Assembly (NCBI GenBank): GCA_047602055.1 | Contig: JASGIG010000001.1 | Coordinates: 992,001-1,056,000, forward strand | Reading direction: 5' to 3' | DNA: 64,000 bases | DNA from: JAODBQ01 sp047602055 | GTDB lineage: Bacteria > Actinomycetota > Acidimicrobiia > Acidimicrobiales > Ilumatobacteraceae | Shown: positions 8,445 to 17,943 of the stretch, in pieces | Numbering within the stretch: position 1 is the first letter of the stretch | Layout of the letters: every line of letters starts with the position of its first letter | Program-made: the position numbers and the translations under genes | The notes under the pieces: model-generated | Database searches by the model: none | Told to the model about the DNA's origin: nothing | The model's input: the letters and a program-made list of their open reading frames with translations, nothing else

Positions 8445-10232
8445 TCAGCCGGTGCTCGTTGTCGTCGCGTCGGTGGCGCTGGCGACGACGACGTTCTTGG
8501 AGCCCATCTCGACGTCGTTGATCTTGACGGTGATCGTCCACGTGCCCGGCGCCCCGATCGGGATGCCGGTGGCCTTGGGCAGCTCGGCGGCGCACTCGCA
8601 GGTGAGCGGGACGTCGAGGGCGACGCCGACGACGCCGGACTCCTCGGGCGGGGTGAACACGACCTGCAGCCCGCTGAAGCCCTCGGGTGCCTGGAGCACG
8701 TCGACGCGCACGGCGTTCGGCCCGACCACCTGGGTGAAGCGGACCTGGACGTCGACGCCGTTGGCGGCGTTGTGGATCAGCTGCGCCGGGCCGAGGTCCT
8801 TCTCCGACGGCGATGCGGTGGTCCCGGCGTGCGCCGGGGTCAGCGCCAGCAGCCACGAGCTGAGGATCAGCACGACGACGCCGATGCCGGCCTCGAAGCC
8901 GAACGCACGGCGTAGCCGCGTCGCCGTCGGGGCGTTCATCACCTCGACGCGTGACAACCGCTCGGTGACGAACTGCCGCGCGGCGAGGCCGACGAAGATC
9001 ATCAGCGCGACGGCGACCGTCTTCAGCAGCATGACGTAGCCGTGCCCGGTGCTGAACAGGCCGGAGCGGTCGAGGCGCCACGTCTGGATCAACCCGGAGA
9101 CGACGGTGACGACGATCGCCGGCGTCGAGATCTTGCCGAAGCCGCGCACCGCGTGGATCAGGTCGCTCTCGCCGGGACCGGCGAGCACGACGCGGGCCAG
9201 CAGGACGAGGCCGCCGAACCACACCGCCATGCCGATCGCGTGGGCGATGCCGGCCAGGGCGCCGAGCGCGGCGAGCTCGCCGAGGGGACGGTCGAAGCCC
9301 ATGCTGGCGACGGCGAGCGTCGGGATGGCCATCGATGCCAGGTGGGTGGTCGGGTCGATCAGCCGCTCGGGGCGCATCGTCACGTAGACGCAGGCGATCG
9401 TGAACACCAGGCGGAACAGCGCGGCAACGCCCGGACCGGTGTCGGTGAGGTGCTTCCACTCAGCGGGCGAGATCGACGAGCCGAACCCCTGCCCGGTGAC
9501 CTGCGACGTCAGGCAGATTACGAACAGGACCGTCGAGGCGACGGCGACGTAGTAGGTGATCCGCAGGAAGCGGACCGTCAGGATGTACTCGACGCCTTCC
9601 GGCCAGGCCATCGCGATCAGCACGAACGAGCCGAGCAGGATGGCGATCGACAGCGTGCTGAACAGGCGCACGACGCCGAGCACGCCGTCGCCGACGCCCG
9701 CTCCTGACGAGCTGGATCCGGTGGACGCCGCCGACCCGCTGCCGGTCGACGCGGCGCCGGTCGCCGTCGTTCCGCCCGCGGCGGTCGTCGCCTCGGTCGT
9801 CGCCGTCGCCGTCGCCGTCGTCGTGGCCGTGTCGGTCGCCACGGTGAACTTGAACGAGCCGTCGCCGCCCGGCGTGCCGTCCTGGTTGCTGACCTTCCAG
9901 GCGACGGCGCAACTGCCCTTCGGCAACGCCGTCGGCAGCGGCACGGTGAGCGTCAGGAGATCGGAGCCGACCTGTGCGGCACCTGTCGCGACGGTCGCGC
10001 CGCCGCACGTCACGACGATCGTGTTCTGCTGACCGAGCGCCTCGTTGAACTTCATCTCGATGGACGCCGGTGAGGCGGTCACCGTCGAGCCGTCGGCCGG
10101 CGTCGAGCTGTTCAACGAGTTCGCCGCGGCGGCCGTGGCGGTGCCGAGGAACAGCGCGACGAACAGGCCGGCGACGGCTGCGAGGACGGCGCGCAGGACG
10201 CGCGCGACGGGGGAGGTACTGGTGGGCTGCAT
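8445..10232 (-). CDS. CopC/CopD fusion protein (copper-resistance family)
   Basis: A 595-residue protein. An N-terminal signal (about residues 10-38, ending AAAA) precedes a CopC-like beta-sandwich (STPADGSTVTASPASIEMKFNEAL through about 130) and a Thr/Ala/Ser-rich linker. Then comes a CopD membrane domain with about eight hydrophobic segments (for example TLSIAILLGSFVLIAMAW and AIGMAVWFGGLVLLARVVL). A periplasm-facing C-terminal beta domain of about 120 residues ends the protein, as in YcnJ-type proteins. The family handles copper uptake or tolerance at the membrane. The usual N-terminal histidine of mature CopC is absent (mature end ANSLNSS), so copper binding by this domain is doubtful. 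It is divergent from dnaX, 41 bp apart. Confidence 0.88.
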   Translation of the reverse strand: MQPTSTSPVARVLRAVLAAVAGLFVALFLGTATAAAANSLNSSTPADGSTVTASPASIEMKFNEALGQQNTIVVTCGGATVATGAAQVGSDLLTLTVPLPTALPKGSCAVAWKVSNQDGTPGGDGSFKFTVATDTATTTATATATTEATTAAGGTTATGAASTGSGSAASTGSSSSGAGVGDGVLGVVRLFSTLSIAILLGSFVLIAMAWPEGVEYILTVRFLRITYYVAVASTVLFVICLTSQVTGQGFGSSISPAEWKHLTDTGPGVAALFRLVFTIACVYVTMRPERLIDPTTHLASMAIPTLAVASMGFDRPLGELAALGALAGIAHAIGMAVWFGGLVLLARVVLAGPGESDLIHAVRGFGKISTPAIVVTVVSGLIQTWRLDRSGLFSTGHGYVMLLKTVAVALMIFVGLAARQFVTERLSRVEVMNAPTATRLRRAFGFEAGIGVVVLILSSWLLALTPAHAGTTASPSEKDLGPAQLIHNAANGVDVQVRFTQVVGPNAVRVDVLQAPEGFSGLQVVFTPPEESGVVGVALDVPLTCECAAELPKATGIPIGAPGTWTITVKINDVEMGSKNVVVASATDATTTSTG

Positions 10233-10273
10233 GTTCAGTCGGCGCGACGTTAGACCTCAGTAGCATCGCCGGG

Positions 10274-12244
10274 ATGGCTACCCAGTCGCTGTACCGCCGG
10301 TATCGGCCGCGCCGGTTCAGCGAGGTGAAGGGCCAGGAGCACGTCGTGCGGGCGTTGCGCAACGCCGTCGTCAACGGTCGCGAGGGCCAGGCCTACCTGT
10401 TCTCCGGACCGCGTGGGACGGGCAAGACCACCTCGGCGCGGATCCTCGCCAAGGTGCTCAACTGCGAGCGTCCTGTCGACGGTGAGCCGTGCTGCGAGTG
10501 CGCCTCCTGCCTCGCCGTCGAGCAGGGGACGAGCTACGACGTGCACGAGCTGGACGCCGCCAGCAACAACGGCGTCGACGCGATGCGCGACCTCATCGAG
10601 AAGGCCTCCCTGGGCACGCCCGGGCGGCACAAGGTGTACATCCTCGACGAGGTCCACATGCTGTCGCGCGCCGCCGAGGCTGCGCTGCTGAAGACGCTGG
10701 AGGAGCCGCCACCGCACGTCGTCTTCGTGCTCGCCACCACCGACCCGCAGAAGGTCAGCGAGACGATCCGCAGCCGCACCCAGCACCTGCAGTTCCACCT
10801 GCTGCCGATGGACGTGCTCGAGGAGCACATCCGCTGGCTGGCCGGTGACGCCGGGATCCCGATCGACGACGCCGCGCTGCAGAGCGTGCTGCGCCAGGGC
10901 GGCGGCTCGGCGCGTGACACGGTGTCGGCGCTGGAGGTGGTGGCCGCCAGCGGCGGCGACGTCGAGGAGCAGGTGCCGCTCGACGAGTTCGTCGAGGCGA
11001 TGGTCGAGCACGACCCGGGGCGGGCGCTGGCGCTCGTCGCCGCCGCGGTGCAGCAGGGTCGCGAGGCGCGGCTGCTGGCCGACGACATCGTCCGCCACCT
11101 GCGCGACTGCTTCCTGTCGCTGATGGCGCCGGAGCTGGTGCAGCTGCCGGCTCGCCGCCAGGAGGAGATCGCCGCGCTGGCCAGCCAGCTCGGGCCGGCG
11201 GCGATCGTGCGGGCGATGGAGCGTCTCGGGCAGATGCTCGTCGAGATGCGCTACGCCCCCGACCCGCGGCTGCTGCTGGAGGTCGCCCTCGTGCAGCTCA
11301 CCCACGAGGCGCTGCAGAGCGACCCGTCGGTGATCCTGGCCCGGCTCGAGCGCGTCGAGCACGCGCTGCAGTCCGGTGGTGGCGGCCGTGGCGGTGGTGA
11401 CGGCGGGACCGCCGGCGTCGCCACCGTGGTGCCGGAGCCGCCGCCGGTCGATCCGTCCACGGGCCGGGCGCGCCTCGGCGGCCGGATCCGCCGGGACCCG
11501 ACCGGTCCGATGCCCCGGCCGGTGCCTGCCACGCCGTCGCCGTCGCCGGCCGCCGAGGCGCCGCGGAGCGAGGGCGGTGTCGGCGTTGGCACCCGCTCCA
11601 CGGACGACGGTGGCGATGCGCGGCCGTCCACGCCGGCGGCGGACCATCCTGCGCTCGCATCACCGTCGTCCGTCGCCGCGGTGGACCGTCGTGCGGCGGC
11701 ATCGGAAGGGCCACCGGCCGCTGCCGAAGCTGCGGGTGCAGGCGCCGCGCCGTCGCGCCCGCCGTCGACGGCGGCCGCCGACGCTGCCGTGGCCACGGCG
11801 ATCGCTCGCTGGTCGGAGGTTCTCCCCACGCTGCGCCGTGGCCTGGCCCGGCCGCTGTTCTCGGCGCTCAAGGTCGTCGGCGAGCGCGATGGCAAGCTCG
11901 TCCTGGGTGCGCCGAACGAGCCGCATCGCTCGCGCTCGGCGGCGTACGTCGGGGAGGTCGAGGCCGCGCTGGCCGAGCTCGTCGGTGTCAAGGTCCCGAT
12001 CGTCGTCGTCGTCGACGGTTCCGCCGACGACTCGGACGGGTTCACCGATGGACCGTCGCCGTCAGGTGGGTCGAGCACCGTCGTGGCGTTGCGTGGCGGC
12101 GACCGCCCGTCGCCCGAGCAGCCGCCGGCCGACGAGGACGTCGACCTCAGCGAGCTGACCGACGTGCCGCCGGAATCCGTCGTCACGCCGGTCGAGCGCC
12201 TCCTGCAAGCCTTCCCCGGTTCGCAGGAGCTGGACGAGCGCTGA
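10274..12244 (+). CDS. dnaX: DNA polymerase III gamma/tau subunit
   Basis: ATG at 10274 (MATQSLYRRYRPRRFSEV) gives 656 residues. The AAA+ clamp-loader core has Walker A GPRGTGKTTSARILA (about residue 45), a zinc module CERPVDGEPCCECASC, Walker B DEVHML and sensor ATTDPQKVSETIRSR. Domain III extends to about residue 375. A Pro/Ala-rich linker to about 520 precedes a C-terminal tau-like domain (residues about 525-600, RWSEVLPTLRRGLARPLFSALK) and an acidic tail. It loads the sliding clamp and couples polymerase to helicase. recR follows with a 1-nt TGATG overlap, the classical dnaX-recR pair. Confidence 0.96.
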   Translation: MATQSLYRRYRPRRFSEVKGQEHVVRALRNAVVNGREGQAYLFSGPRGTGKTTSARILAKVLNCERPVDGEPCCECASCLAVEQGTSYDVHELDAASNNGVDAMRDLIEKASLGTPGRHKVYILDEVHMLSRAAEAALLKTLEEPPPHVVFVLATTDPQKVSETIRSRTQHLQFHLLPMDVLEEHIRWLAGDAGIPIDDAALQSVLRQGGGSARDTVSALEVVAASGGDVEEQVPLDEFVEAMVEHDPGRALALVAAAVQQGREARLLADDIVRHLRDCFLSLMAPELVQLPARRQEEIAALASQLGPAAIVRAMERLGQMLVEMRYAPDPRLLLEVALVQLTHEALQSDPSVILARLERVEHALQSGGGGRGGGDGGTAGVATVVPEPPPVDPSTGRARLGGRIRRDPTGPMPRPVPATPSPSPAAEAPRSEGGVGVGTRSTDDGGDARPSTPAADHPALASPSSVAAVDRRAAASEGPPAAAEAAGAGAAPSRPPSTAAADAAVATAIARWSEVLPTLRRGLARPLFSALKVVGERDGKLVLGAPNEPHRSRSAAYVGEVEAALAELVGVKVPIVVVVDGSADDSDGFTDGPSPSGGSSTVVALRGGDRPSPEQPPADEDVDLSELTDVPPESVVTPVERLLQAFPGSQELDER

Positions 12245-12849
12245 TGAGCGCTGTCTACACGCCTCCCGTCCAGGCCCTGATCGACGAGCTCGGCAAGCTG
12301 CCCGGGATCGGCCCGAAGTCGGCGCAGCGGATCGCCTTCCACCTCTTGAAGGCGCCCGGCGAGGACGTCGCACGGCTGGCGTCGTCGATCAGCGAGGCCA
12401 AGGCGAGGGTCCGCTTCTGCGCCCGCTGCTGGAACGTCGCCGACGCCGAGCTGTGCCCGATCTGCGCCGACGAGCGCCGTGACCCGTCGCTGCTGTGCGT
12501 CGTCGAGGAGTCGCGCGACATCGTCGCCATCGAGAAGACCGGCGAGTTCAACGGCCGCTATCACGTGCTGCTCGGGGCGATGAGCCCGCTCGACGGCATC
12601 GGCCCGGAGCAGCTGAAGATGAAGGAGCTGTTCGCTCGGCTGGAGCCCGAGGGCGTTCGCGAGGTGATCCTGTGCACGAACCCGAACACCGAGGGCGAGG
12701 TCACCGCGATGTACCTGGCCCGGATGCTGCAGCCGTTCGGCATCGCCGTGACGAGGATCGCCAGCGGCCTCCCCGTCGGCGGCGACCTCGAGTACGCCGA
12801 CGAGCTGACCCTCGGCCGAGCCCTGGAGAACCGCCGCGCCGTCTCGTGA
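12244..12849 (+). CDS. recR: recombination mediator RecR
   Basis: A 201-residue full-length protein. The N-terminal helix-hairpin-helix includes LGKLPGIGPKSAQRIAFHLL; a four-cysteine zinc finger follows (FCARCWNVADAELCPIC, about residues 57-73); then the Toprim domain (LCVVEESRDIVAIEKTGEF, with RYHVLLGAMSPLDGIGP). RecR works with RecF/RecO to load RecA at gapped DNA. The start codon overlaps the dnaX stop, implying translational coupling. Confidence 0.97.
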   Translation: MSAVYTPPVQALIDELGKLPGIGPKSAQRIAFHLLKAPGEDVARLASSISEAKARVRFCARCWNVADAELCPICADERRDPSLLCVVEESRDIVAIEKTGEFNGRYHVLLGAMSPLDGIGPEQLKMKELFARLEPEGVREVILCTNPNTEGEVTAMYLARMLQPFGIAVTRIASGLPVGGDLEYADELTLGRALENRRAVS

Positions 12850-12897
12850 GCGTCTCGGCCCGTCCGACGGCGGGCTCGGCGTCACCGCGGATCCGGT

Positions 12898-13992
12898 TCA
12901 TCGGGACGCGCTCGGCTCGATCGGCCGCGGCGACGTCGCCAACGTCTCCGTCGACGAGCGGCGCGCCCCGAACACGAACCGGCGCTGCACGTTGTAGCTG
13001 GTGACGAACAGCGTCAGGTCGGTGAGCACCTTGGCGGCGAGCAGCGGCAAGCCGATCCACGTCAGCAGGCGCAGCCCGACGTAGCTCGCCCCGAGGAGGG
13101 CGACGGCGAGCAGGGCGTAGCGCCGTCCGGCGCCCGGCGGCGCGTCCGGGTGGCGGTCGAACACCATCCGGCCGTTGATCGCGAAGTTCGCCGACGCGCT
13201 GGCCACCCGCGACGTGATCACCGCGGCGAGCAGGTTGCCGGTCAGCCGGAAGCACAGCACCAGCAGTGCGGCATCGACGGCGAAGGCGAACAGCGACGCC
13301 AGCGAGAACTTGAGGAACGGGAGGTAGACGCGGACCGAGTCGGCGATCGGGCGGAAGTGCGACGACTCGTTGCCGTCGAGGTAGACGGTGGCGATCGGCA
13401 CCTCGGCGATGCCGACGCCGTCGCGCTGCGCGGCGAGGAGGACGTCCAGCTCGTACTCGAAGCGCTCGCCGCCGATCTCGAGCAGCCATGGCAGCAGCTC
13501 GCCGCGGTAGCCACGTAGCCCGGTCTGGGTGTCTTGGAGGTGCGTGCCGGTGACCCGGCCGAACACGATGCGGGTGAGCGTGTTGCCGAAGCGGCTCTTG
13601 GCCGGCACGTCACCGACGAACTGCCGTGCCCCGAGCACGATCGGGGCCAGCCCGTCGGCGAGCGCGTCGGCGACGCGGGTGACGTCGGCAGGGGTGTGCT
13701 GGCCGTCGCAGTCGGCGCAGACCACGTCGCAGCCCGGGTACAGGAGCCGGACGTGATCGAAGCCGAGCTTCAGCGCGTGGCCCTTGCCGTGGTTCACGTC
13801 GTCGTGGAGCACGTCGCAGCCACGTCGTCGGGCACCGTCGAACAGGTGCTGGTAGGCCGGCCCGCTGCCGTCGTCGACGACGACGATCGGCCGGTCGGGG
13901 CGGTCCTGGCGGATCGCCTCGATCAGGTCGAGCAGGCGCGCGTCCGGCTCGTAGCAGGGGATCAGGAGGACGGACATCGGTGCTCCGTTCAT
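12898..13992 (-). CDS. family 2 glycosyltransferase fused to a GtrA-like membrane domain
   Basis: ATG at 13992 overlaps the upstream stop (ATGA), giving 364 residues. Residues about 5-220 are a GT-A glycosyltransferase (VLLIPCYEPDARLLDL, IVVVDDGSG, VVCADCDGQHTPADV with the DxD metal site, LQDTQTGLRGYRGELLPWLL). Residues about 235-345 carry four hydrophobic segments of the GtrA type (FSLASLFAFAVDAALLVLCF ... SYNVQRRFVFGARR). Such fusions make polyprenyl-phosphate sugars and flip or hand them over for extracytoplasmic glycosylation. It is paired with a secreted phosphodiester glycosidase. Confidence 0.87.
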   Translation of the reverse strand: MNGAPMSVLLIPCYEPDARLLDLIEAIRQDRPDRPIVVVDDGSGPAYQHLFDGARRRGCDVLHDDVNHGKGHALKLGFDHVRLLYPGCDVVCADCDGQHTPADVTRVADALADGLAPIVLGARQFVGDVPAKSRFGNTLTRIVFGRVTGTHLQDTQTGLRGYRGELLPWLLEIGGERFEYELDVLLAAQRDGVGIAEVPIATVYLDGNESSHFRPIADSVRVYLPFLKFSLASLFAFAVDAALLVLCFRLTGNLLAAVITSRVASASANFAINGRMVFDRHPDAPPGAGRRYALLAVALLGASYVGLRLLTWIGLPLLAAKVLTDLTLFVTSYNVQRRFVFGARRSSTETLATSPRPIEPSASR

Positions 13993-15023
13993 GCGACGTA
14001 GAAGATGTCGCTCGTCTCCCGCTCGGCGTCGCGGCCGAGGGGGTCGTTGACGAGCTGGCCGTTGAAGTACATGGTCGAGGACCCACCGCCGTCGAGGTTG
14101 TAGGCGACGGTGGCGCCGAGCTGCTGGAGGATCCCGGCGAGCTCGGTCATCGTCACGCCGCGGCTGTAGCCCGTGCTGCGACCGTCGACGACCACGAACA
14201 CGTAGTGGCCGGGCTCGACGATCCCGATGGCGGTGCGCGGCTGGCGACCCTGGATCGAGTGGTTGCCGAAGTTCGTGTCGACCTCGACGTCGTCGATGCC
14301 GGCGACGATCTGGCCGTCCTCGAGCAGCGCCGGCCCGAACGAGATCGTGTTCCACACCCCGGCGGCGAGCAGCGCCGCACCGGTCGTGGTGGTCTCGTCG
14401 TACACCTCGAACGTGCCGTCGCGGTAGATCGCCAGGCCGGTGCGGGCACCCTCGTCGCGGTACAGCACACCGTTGCGGATGACGATCCCGGTGTCGCGGT
14501 AGCCGTAGTAGTCGCCGTTGACCGCGAAGATCGCGTCGTACGCCGCGGCGATGTCCGACGTCTCGTCGACGATGTTCGTGCCGAACTGGTTGTCGGCGAA
14601 CCCACCGCGCAGTTGGGTGACGTCGGCGAGCTGCACGTCGGCGACATAGGTGGTCACCTGGTCGTCGCCGGAACCGGTGACGACGGTGGAGATCTCGATC
14701 GACACGGTGTCGGACTCGTAGCTCGTCGCCGTGACCGTGGCTGCCGCCGAGGCCGTGTCGCCGTCGCCGTCGTCGGTGGCCGCCGTCGGTGTCGTGGTGC
14801 CGGTGACCTGCTCCTCGTAGGCCGCGACGTCGGCGATCTGGACGTGGTCGATGACGTAGCGGTCGAGTGCCCAGTAGGCGCTGCAGCCGGCGAGGGTGAG
14901 CACCGACAGCAGCCCGGCGAGGATGCGCCGGGCGATGCGCCGCGGGCGGCGCCGGGCGGCGGGGAGCGGCGCGGCGGGCCGGGCAGCAGCAGCAGCGGTG
15001 GTCGTCGGCGGCATGCTGACCAC
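13989..15023 (-). CDS. secreted/anchored phosphodiester glycosidase-family protein (NAGPA/DUF2233)
   Basis: A 344-residue protein. A basic N-terminus and hydrophobic segment (ILAGLLSVLTLAGCSAYW, about residues 34-51) indicate membrane anchoring or, with LAGC, possibly a lipoprotein. A Thr/Ala-rich linker follows, then the NAGPA-like domain: ADNQFGTN, AIFAVNGDYYGYRDTGIVIRNG, GNHSIQGRQPRTAIGI, VVVDGRSTGYSRGVTMTELA and YNLDGGGSSTMYFNG, the conserved family motifs. Members hydrolyse sugar phosphodiesters (uncovering enzyme) or process cell-surface glycans. It is first in a two-gene operon with the glycosyltransferase. Confidence 0.86.
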   Translation of the reverse strand: MVSMPPTTTAAAAARPAAPLPAARRRPRRIARRILAGLLSVLTLAGCSAYWALDRYVIDHVQIADVAAYEEQVTGTTTPTAATDDGDGDTASAAATVTATSYESDTVSIEISTVVTGSGDDQVTTYVADVQLADVTQLRGGFADNQFGTNIVDETSDIAAAYDAIFAVNGDYYGYRDTGIVIRNGVLYRDEGARTGLAIYRDGTFEVYDETTTTGAALLAAGVWNTISFGPALLEDGQIVAGIDDVEVDTNFGNHSIQGRQPRTAIGIVEPGHYVFVVVDGRSTGYSRGVTMTELAGILQQLGATVAYNLDGGGSSTMYFNGQLVNDPLGRDAERETSDIFYVA

Positions 15024-15187
15024 TCCACCGTGTCAACCTGGCCGTCGTCTCCGGCCTCGCTGGGAGCTTCCTTGGCGTCGGCGAGGGGCCCGCGGGGTCA
15101 TCCGCATCTCCTGAGACGTCACTGAGGGTCCACCCAGGGTTCACCTGCACGATGTCGGTCTCCACCGATCTCACCAGGAGCACACCC

Positions 15188-15778
15188 ATGTCACGAGTCG
15201 TCCTGTTCACCGTCGATCTCGTCCTGATCAACGCCATGGTGTTCGGGCTGTACTTCCCCCGGCACCGCCGACGGGACCTGCTCGTCGCCTACCTCGTCGT
15301 CAACCTCGGCGTGCTCGCCGTCACCGACGTGCTGGCCACCACCACGGTGCTCGGTGCTGGCCTCGGGCTCGGCCTGTTCGGTGTGCTGTCGATCATCCGC
15401 CTGCGCTCGTCCGAGCTGGACCAGGCTGAGGTCGCCTACTTCTTCGCCGCGCTGGTGCTCGGCCTGCTGGCCGGCCTCGGCGGCGCCGGCGACGGGATCA
15501 CCGTGGCGCTGATGGTCGTGCTGCTCGCCGCGCTGGCGGTCGGCGACCATCCGCGACTGCTGCGCGGCTACCGCGCCCAGACGATGACGCTCGACCAGGC
15601 GTTCACCGACGAATCCGGTCTCGTCGCCCACCTCGAGGGCCTGCTCGCTGCCGAGGTCCACCAGGTGCGGGTGCGCCGCGTCGATCTCGTCGACGACACG
15701 ACGACGGTCGAGGTGCGCTACCGGGCCGTGCCCACTGCTGTGGCGGTGCCCAGCCGGCCGGCGCAGGCAGTGCGATGA
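15188..15778 (+). CDS. DUF4956 membrane protein
   Basis: ATG at 15188 chosen; AGGAG lies 7 nt upstream. 196 residues: four hydrophobic segments in the first 120 residues (VVLFTVDLVLINAMVFGLYF, LLVAYLVVNLGVLAVTDVLA, a Gly-rich LGAGLGLGLFGVLSIIRLRS, and FFAALVLGLLAGLGG/TVALMVVLLAALAV), then a soluble domain. The LFGVLSIIRLRSSELDQAEVAYFFAAL stretch is the DUF4956 signature. The family is often found next to VTC-domain and CotH genes, as here, and its role is unproven. It is first in an operon joined to the VTC gene by ATGA. Confidence 0.85.
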   Translation: MSRVVLFTVDLVLINAMVFGLYFPRHRRRDLLVAYLVVNLGVLAVTDVLATTTVLGAGLGLGLFGVLSIIRLRSSELDQAEVAYFFAALVLGLLAGLGGAGDGITVALMVVLLAALAVGDHPRLLRGYRAQTMTLDQAFTDESGLVAHLEGLLAAEVHQVRVRRVDLVDDTTTVEVRYRAVPTAVAVPSRPAQAVR

Positions 15779-16578
15779 CCTCCGCCCCGGTGTGCACGCC
15801 GGCGGTCCGCTGGACCGGCGGTTTCCCCGGTGTCGGCCTCGACGAGGTGCTCGAGCGGGCCGAGCTGCTCGACCGTTGCGATCGCAAGTACCTGCTCGAC
15901 GTCGCCGACCTCGAAGCGCTCGTCGACTCGCTCCCCGGCGGCCTCCGCGTCCTGGAGATCGACGGCCGGCGAGCGTTCCGCTACCGGTCGCTGTACTTCG
16001 ACACCCCGGACCTGCGGTCGTACCGAGACGCCGCCCACGGCCGGCCGCGGCGCTGGAAGCTGCGCACCCGCACCTATCTCGACAGTGGCGAGAGCTGGCT
16101 GGAGCTGAAGCTGCGCGACCGTCGCGGTCGCACCGTGAAGCACCGCCGGCCGCGCCGCGTGGACGCCCCGGCCGCACTGGAGCCCGTCGAGCGCTCGTTC
16201 GCCGACGACCTCGTCGGCGTGGCCGGGCTGGCCAACGTGCTGCGCCCGACGCTGACCACGAGCTATGCGCGGGTCACGCTGCTCGACCCGGCGGCCGCGA
16301 GCCGGATCACCGTCGACCTCGCGCTGCGCAGCCGACTTGCCGACGGCCGGCAGATCGCGCTGCCGGGGCAAGCGATCGTCGAGACCAAGTCCGCTGGCCG
16401 CGCCGGGGCTGCCGACCGTGCGCTGTGGTCGCTCGGCCGGCGCCCGCTGCGGCTCAGCAAGTACGCCACGAGCTTGGCCGCGGCGTGCCCGGAGCTGCCC
16501 GCCAACCGCTGGCATCGCACCCTCGGCCATGTGGCCTTCCAGCCGCAAGCCCCCGACCTGCGATGGGGGCACCGATGA
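15775..16578 (+). CDS. VTC-domain protein (polyphosphate polymerase-like)
   Basis: A 267-residue protein of the VTC/CYTH triphosphate-tunnel superfamily: RCDRKYLLDVADLEALVD, FRYRSLYFDTPDLRSYRDAAHGRPRRWKLRTRTYLDSGESWLELKLRDRRGRTVKHR, RVTLLDP, ITVDLALR and AIVETKSAGR, with the alternating Lys/Arg/Glu residues that line the tunnel. Homologues include the yeast VTC4 catalytic domain, which makes polyphosphate from ATP. Both ends overlap neighbours by 4 nt (ATGA), coupling it to the DUF4956 and CotH genes; a membrane-associated polymer or phosphate function is inferred from this trio. Confidence 0.87.
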   Translation: MTSAPVCTPAVRWTGGFPGVGLDEVLERAELLDRCDRKYLLDVADLEALVDSLPGGLRVLEIDGRRAFRYRSLYFDTPDLRSYRDAAHGRPRRWKLRTRTYLDSGESWLELKLRDRRGRTVKHRRPRRVDAPAALEPVERSFADDLVGVAGLANVLRPTLTTSYARVTLLDPAAASRITVDLALRSRLADGRQIALPGQAIVETKSAGRAGAADRALWSLGRRPLRLSKYATSLAAACPELPANRWHRTLGHVAFQPQAPDLRWGHR

Positions 16579-17913
16579 ACCGCCACCGCCTCGCCAGCCG
16601 GCTCGCCGCGGTCACGCTGGCCGCCGGCGTGTCGCTCGCCGCGTGCGGCGGCAGTGACGGCACGGCGGCCACCACCGACGGCGACGGGGTCGAGACGACG
16701 GCTGCGACGACGACCACCGACGACGCGGACACTCCGACGGTGGCGGACGGCAGCACCCCGTCCACCGGCGCGGCAGGCGCCGTCGCCGCGGCCGACACCG
16801 GGATGCTCGACTCGACGACGGTGCACACCGTCGCCGTCGAGGTCGACCAGGACGCGTACGCGGCGATGATCGCCACGTACCTGTCGACCGGCGAGAAGGA
16901 GTGGATCAGCGCGACGGTGACGATCGACGGCGTCACCTACGAGCAGGTCGGCCTGCGCCTGAAGGGCAACTCCTCCCTGCGCAACGTCGGCACGGACAGT
17001 GCCGCCGAGGAGCTGCCGTGGCTGCTCAAGTTCGACGAGCTCGTCGACGACCAGCGCTACGGCGACGTCGAGGAGCTGGTGATCCGCAGCAACAACAGCG
17101 CGACAGCGCTGAACGAGGCGCTCGCCCTCGACCTGCTCGAGCTCGCCGGGCTGGCGTCGCAGGACGCGATGTACGCCGGGTTCTCCGTCAACGGAAGCGC
17201 CGCCGTGCTGCGCCTGGCCGTCGAGAACCCCGACGACGAGTGGGTCGACACGTGGTTCGGCACCGACGGCTCGCTGTACAAGGCCGAGAGCGGCGGGGAC
17301 TACAGCTACCGGGGCGACGATGCCGCCGCCTACGACGAGGTGTTCGACCTCGAAGCCGGCGACGACGAGGAGCTGACCGGGCTCAGCGCGTTCCTCCGGT
17401 TCGTCAATGAGTCCGACGACGCGACGTTCGCCGCCGAGCTGGGCGACTGGCTCGACGTCGAGGCGTTCGCCCGCTACCTGGCGATGATGGAGCTGCTGTC
17501 GAACTCCGACGACATCGACGGGCCGGGCAACAACTCGTACCTGTACCGCGACCCGACCACCGGGCTGATGACCGTCGTGCCGTGGGACATGAACCTCGCG
17601 TTGGGCGTCGGCGCCGGCGGCGGTCGAGGTGGACGGACCACGGATCGGTCGGCAGGCGGTGGGACGCAGGGCGGGGGCGGCCGAGGTGGCCGGTCGAACG
17701 TGCTCGTCGAGCGGTTCACGGCCGTGGACTCGTTCGCCGCGCTGAAGGCGACGGCCGTGCAGGAGCCTCCGGGCGCAGCTGTTCGACAGCGGAACCGCCG
17801 CCGACGTGCTGGCGGCCTGGGTGGCGATCCTCGACGACGGTGCCACCGGCCTGGTCGACGCCGCGACGATCTCGTCGGACGCGGGGTCCGTCGCCGCGGC
17901 GTTCCCGAGCTGA
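16575..17913 (+). CDS. CotH-kinase-family secreted protein, apparent frameshift near 17750
   Basis: Starts at ATG 16575 (ATGA overlap). Signal and lipobox-like VSLAACGG suggest a lipoprotein, with a Thr-rich linker to about residue 75. The CotH domain has RLKGNSSLR, LPWLLKFDEL, LVIRSNNSATALNEALALDLL, YLYRDPTTGLMTVVPWDMNLALG and a Gly-rich segment. Around 17740-17770 the frame degenerates into Arg-rich sequence running on to 18065. The +1 frame instead gives LRAQLFDSGTAADVLAAWVA..., the normal CotH end, stopping at 17911-17913. So either a real frameshift mutation or an assembly error. CotH proteins are atypical, often secreted, protein kinases. Confidence 0.8.
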
Positions 17914-17943
17914 CCGTCGCACCGGACGTGTGCCGGGACGTAA

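Noticed and set aside
10232..10274. Small SRP RNA or tRNA near dnaX
   Set aside because: Only 41 bp separate the divergent genes and no RNA-like fold is visible.
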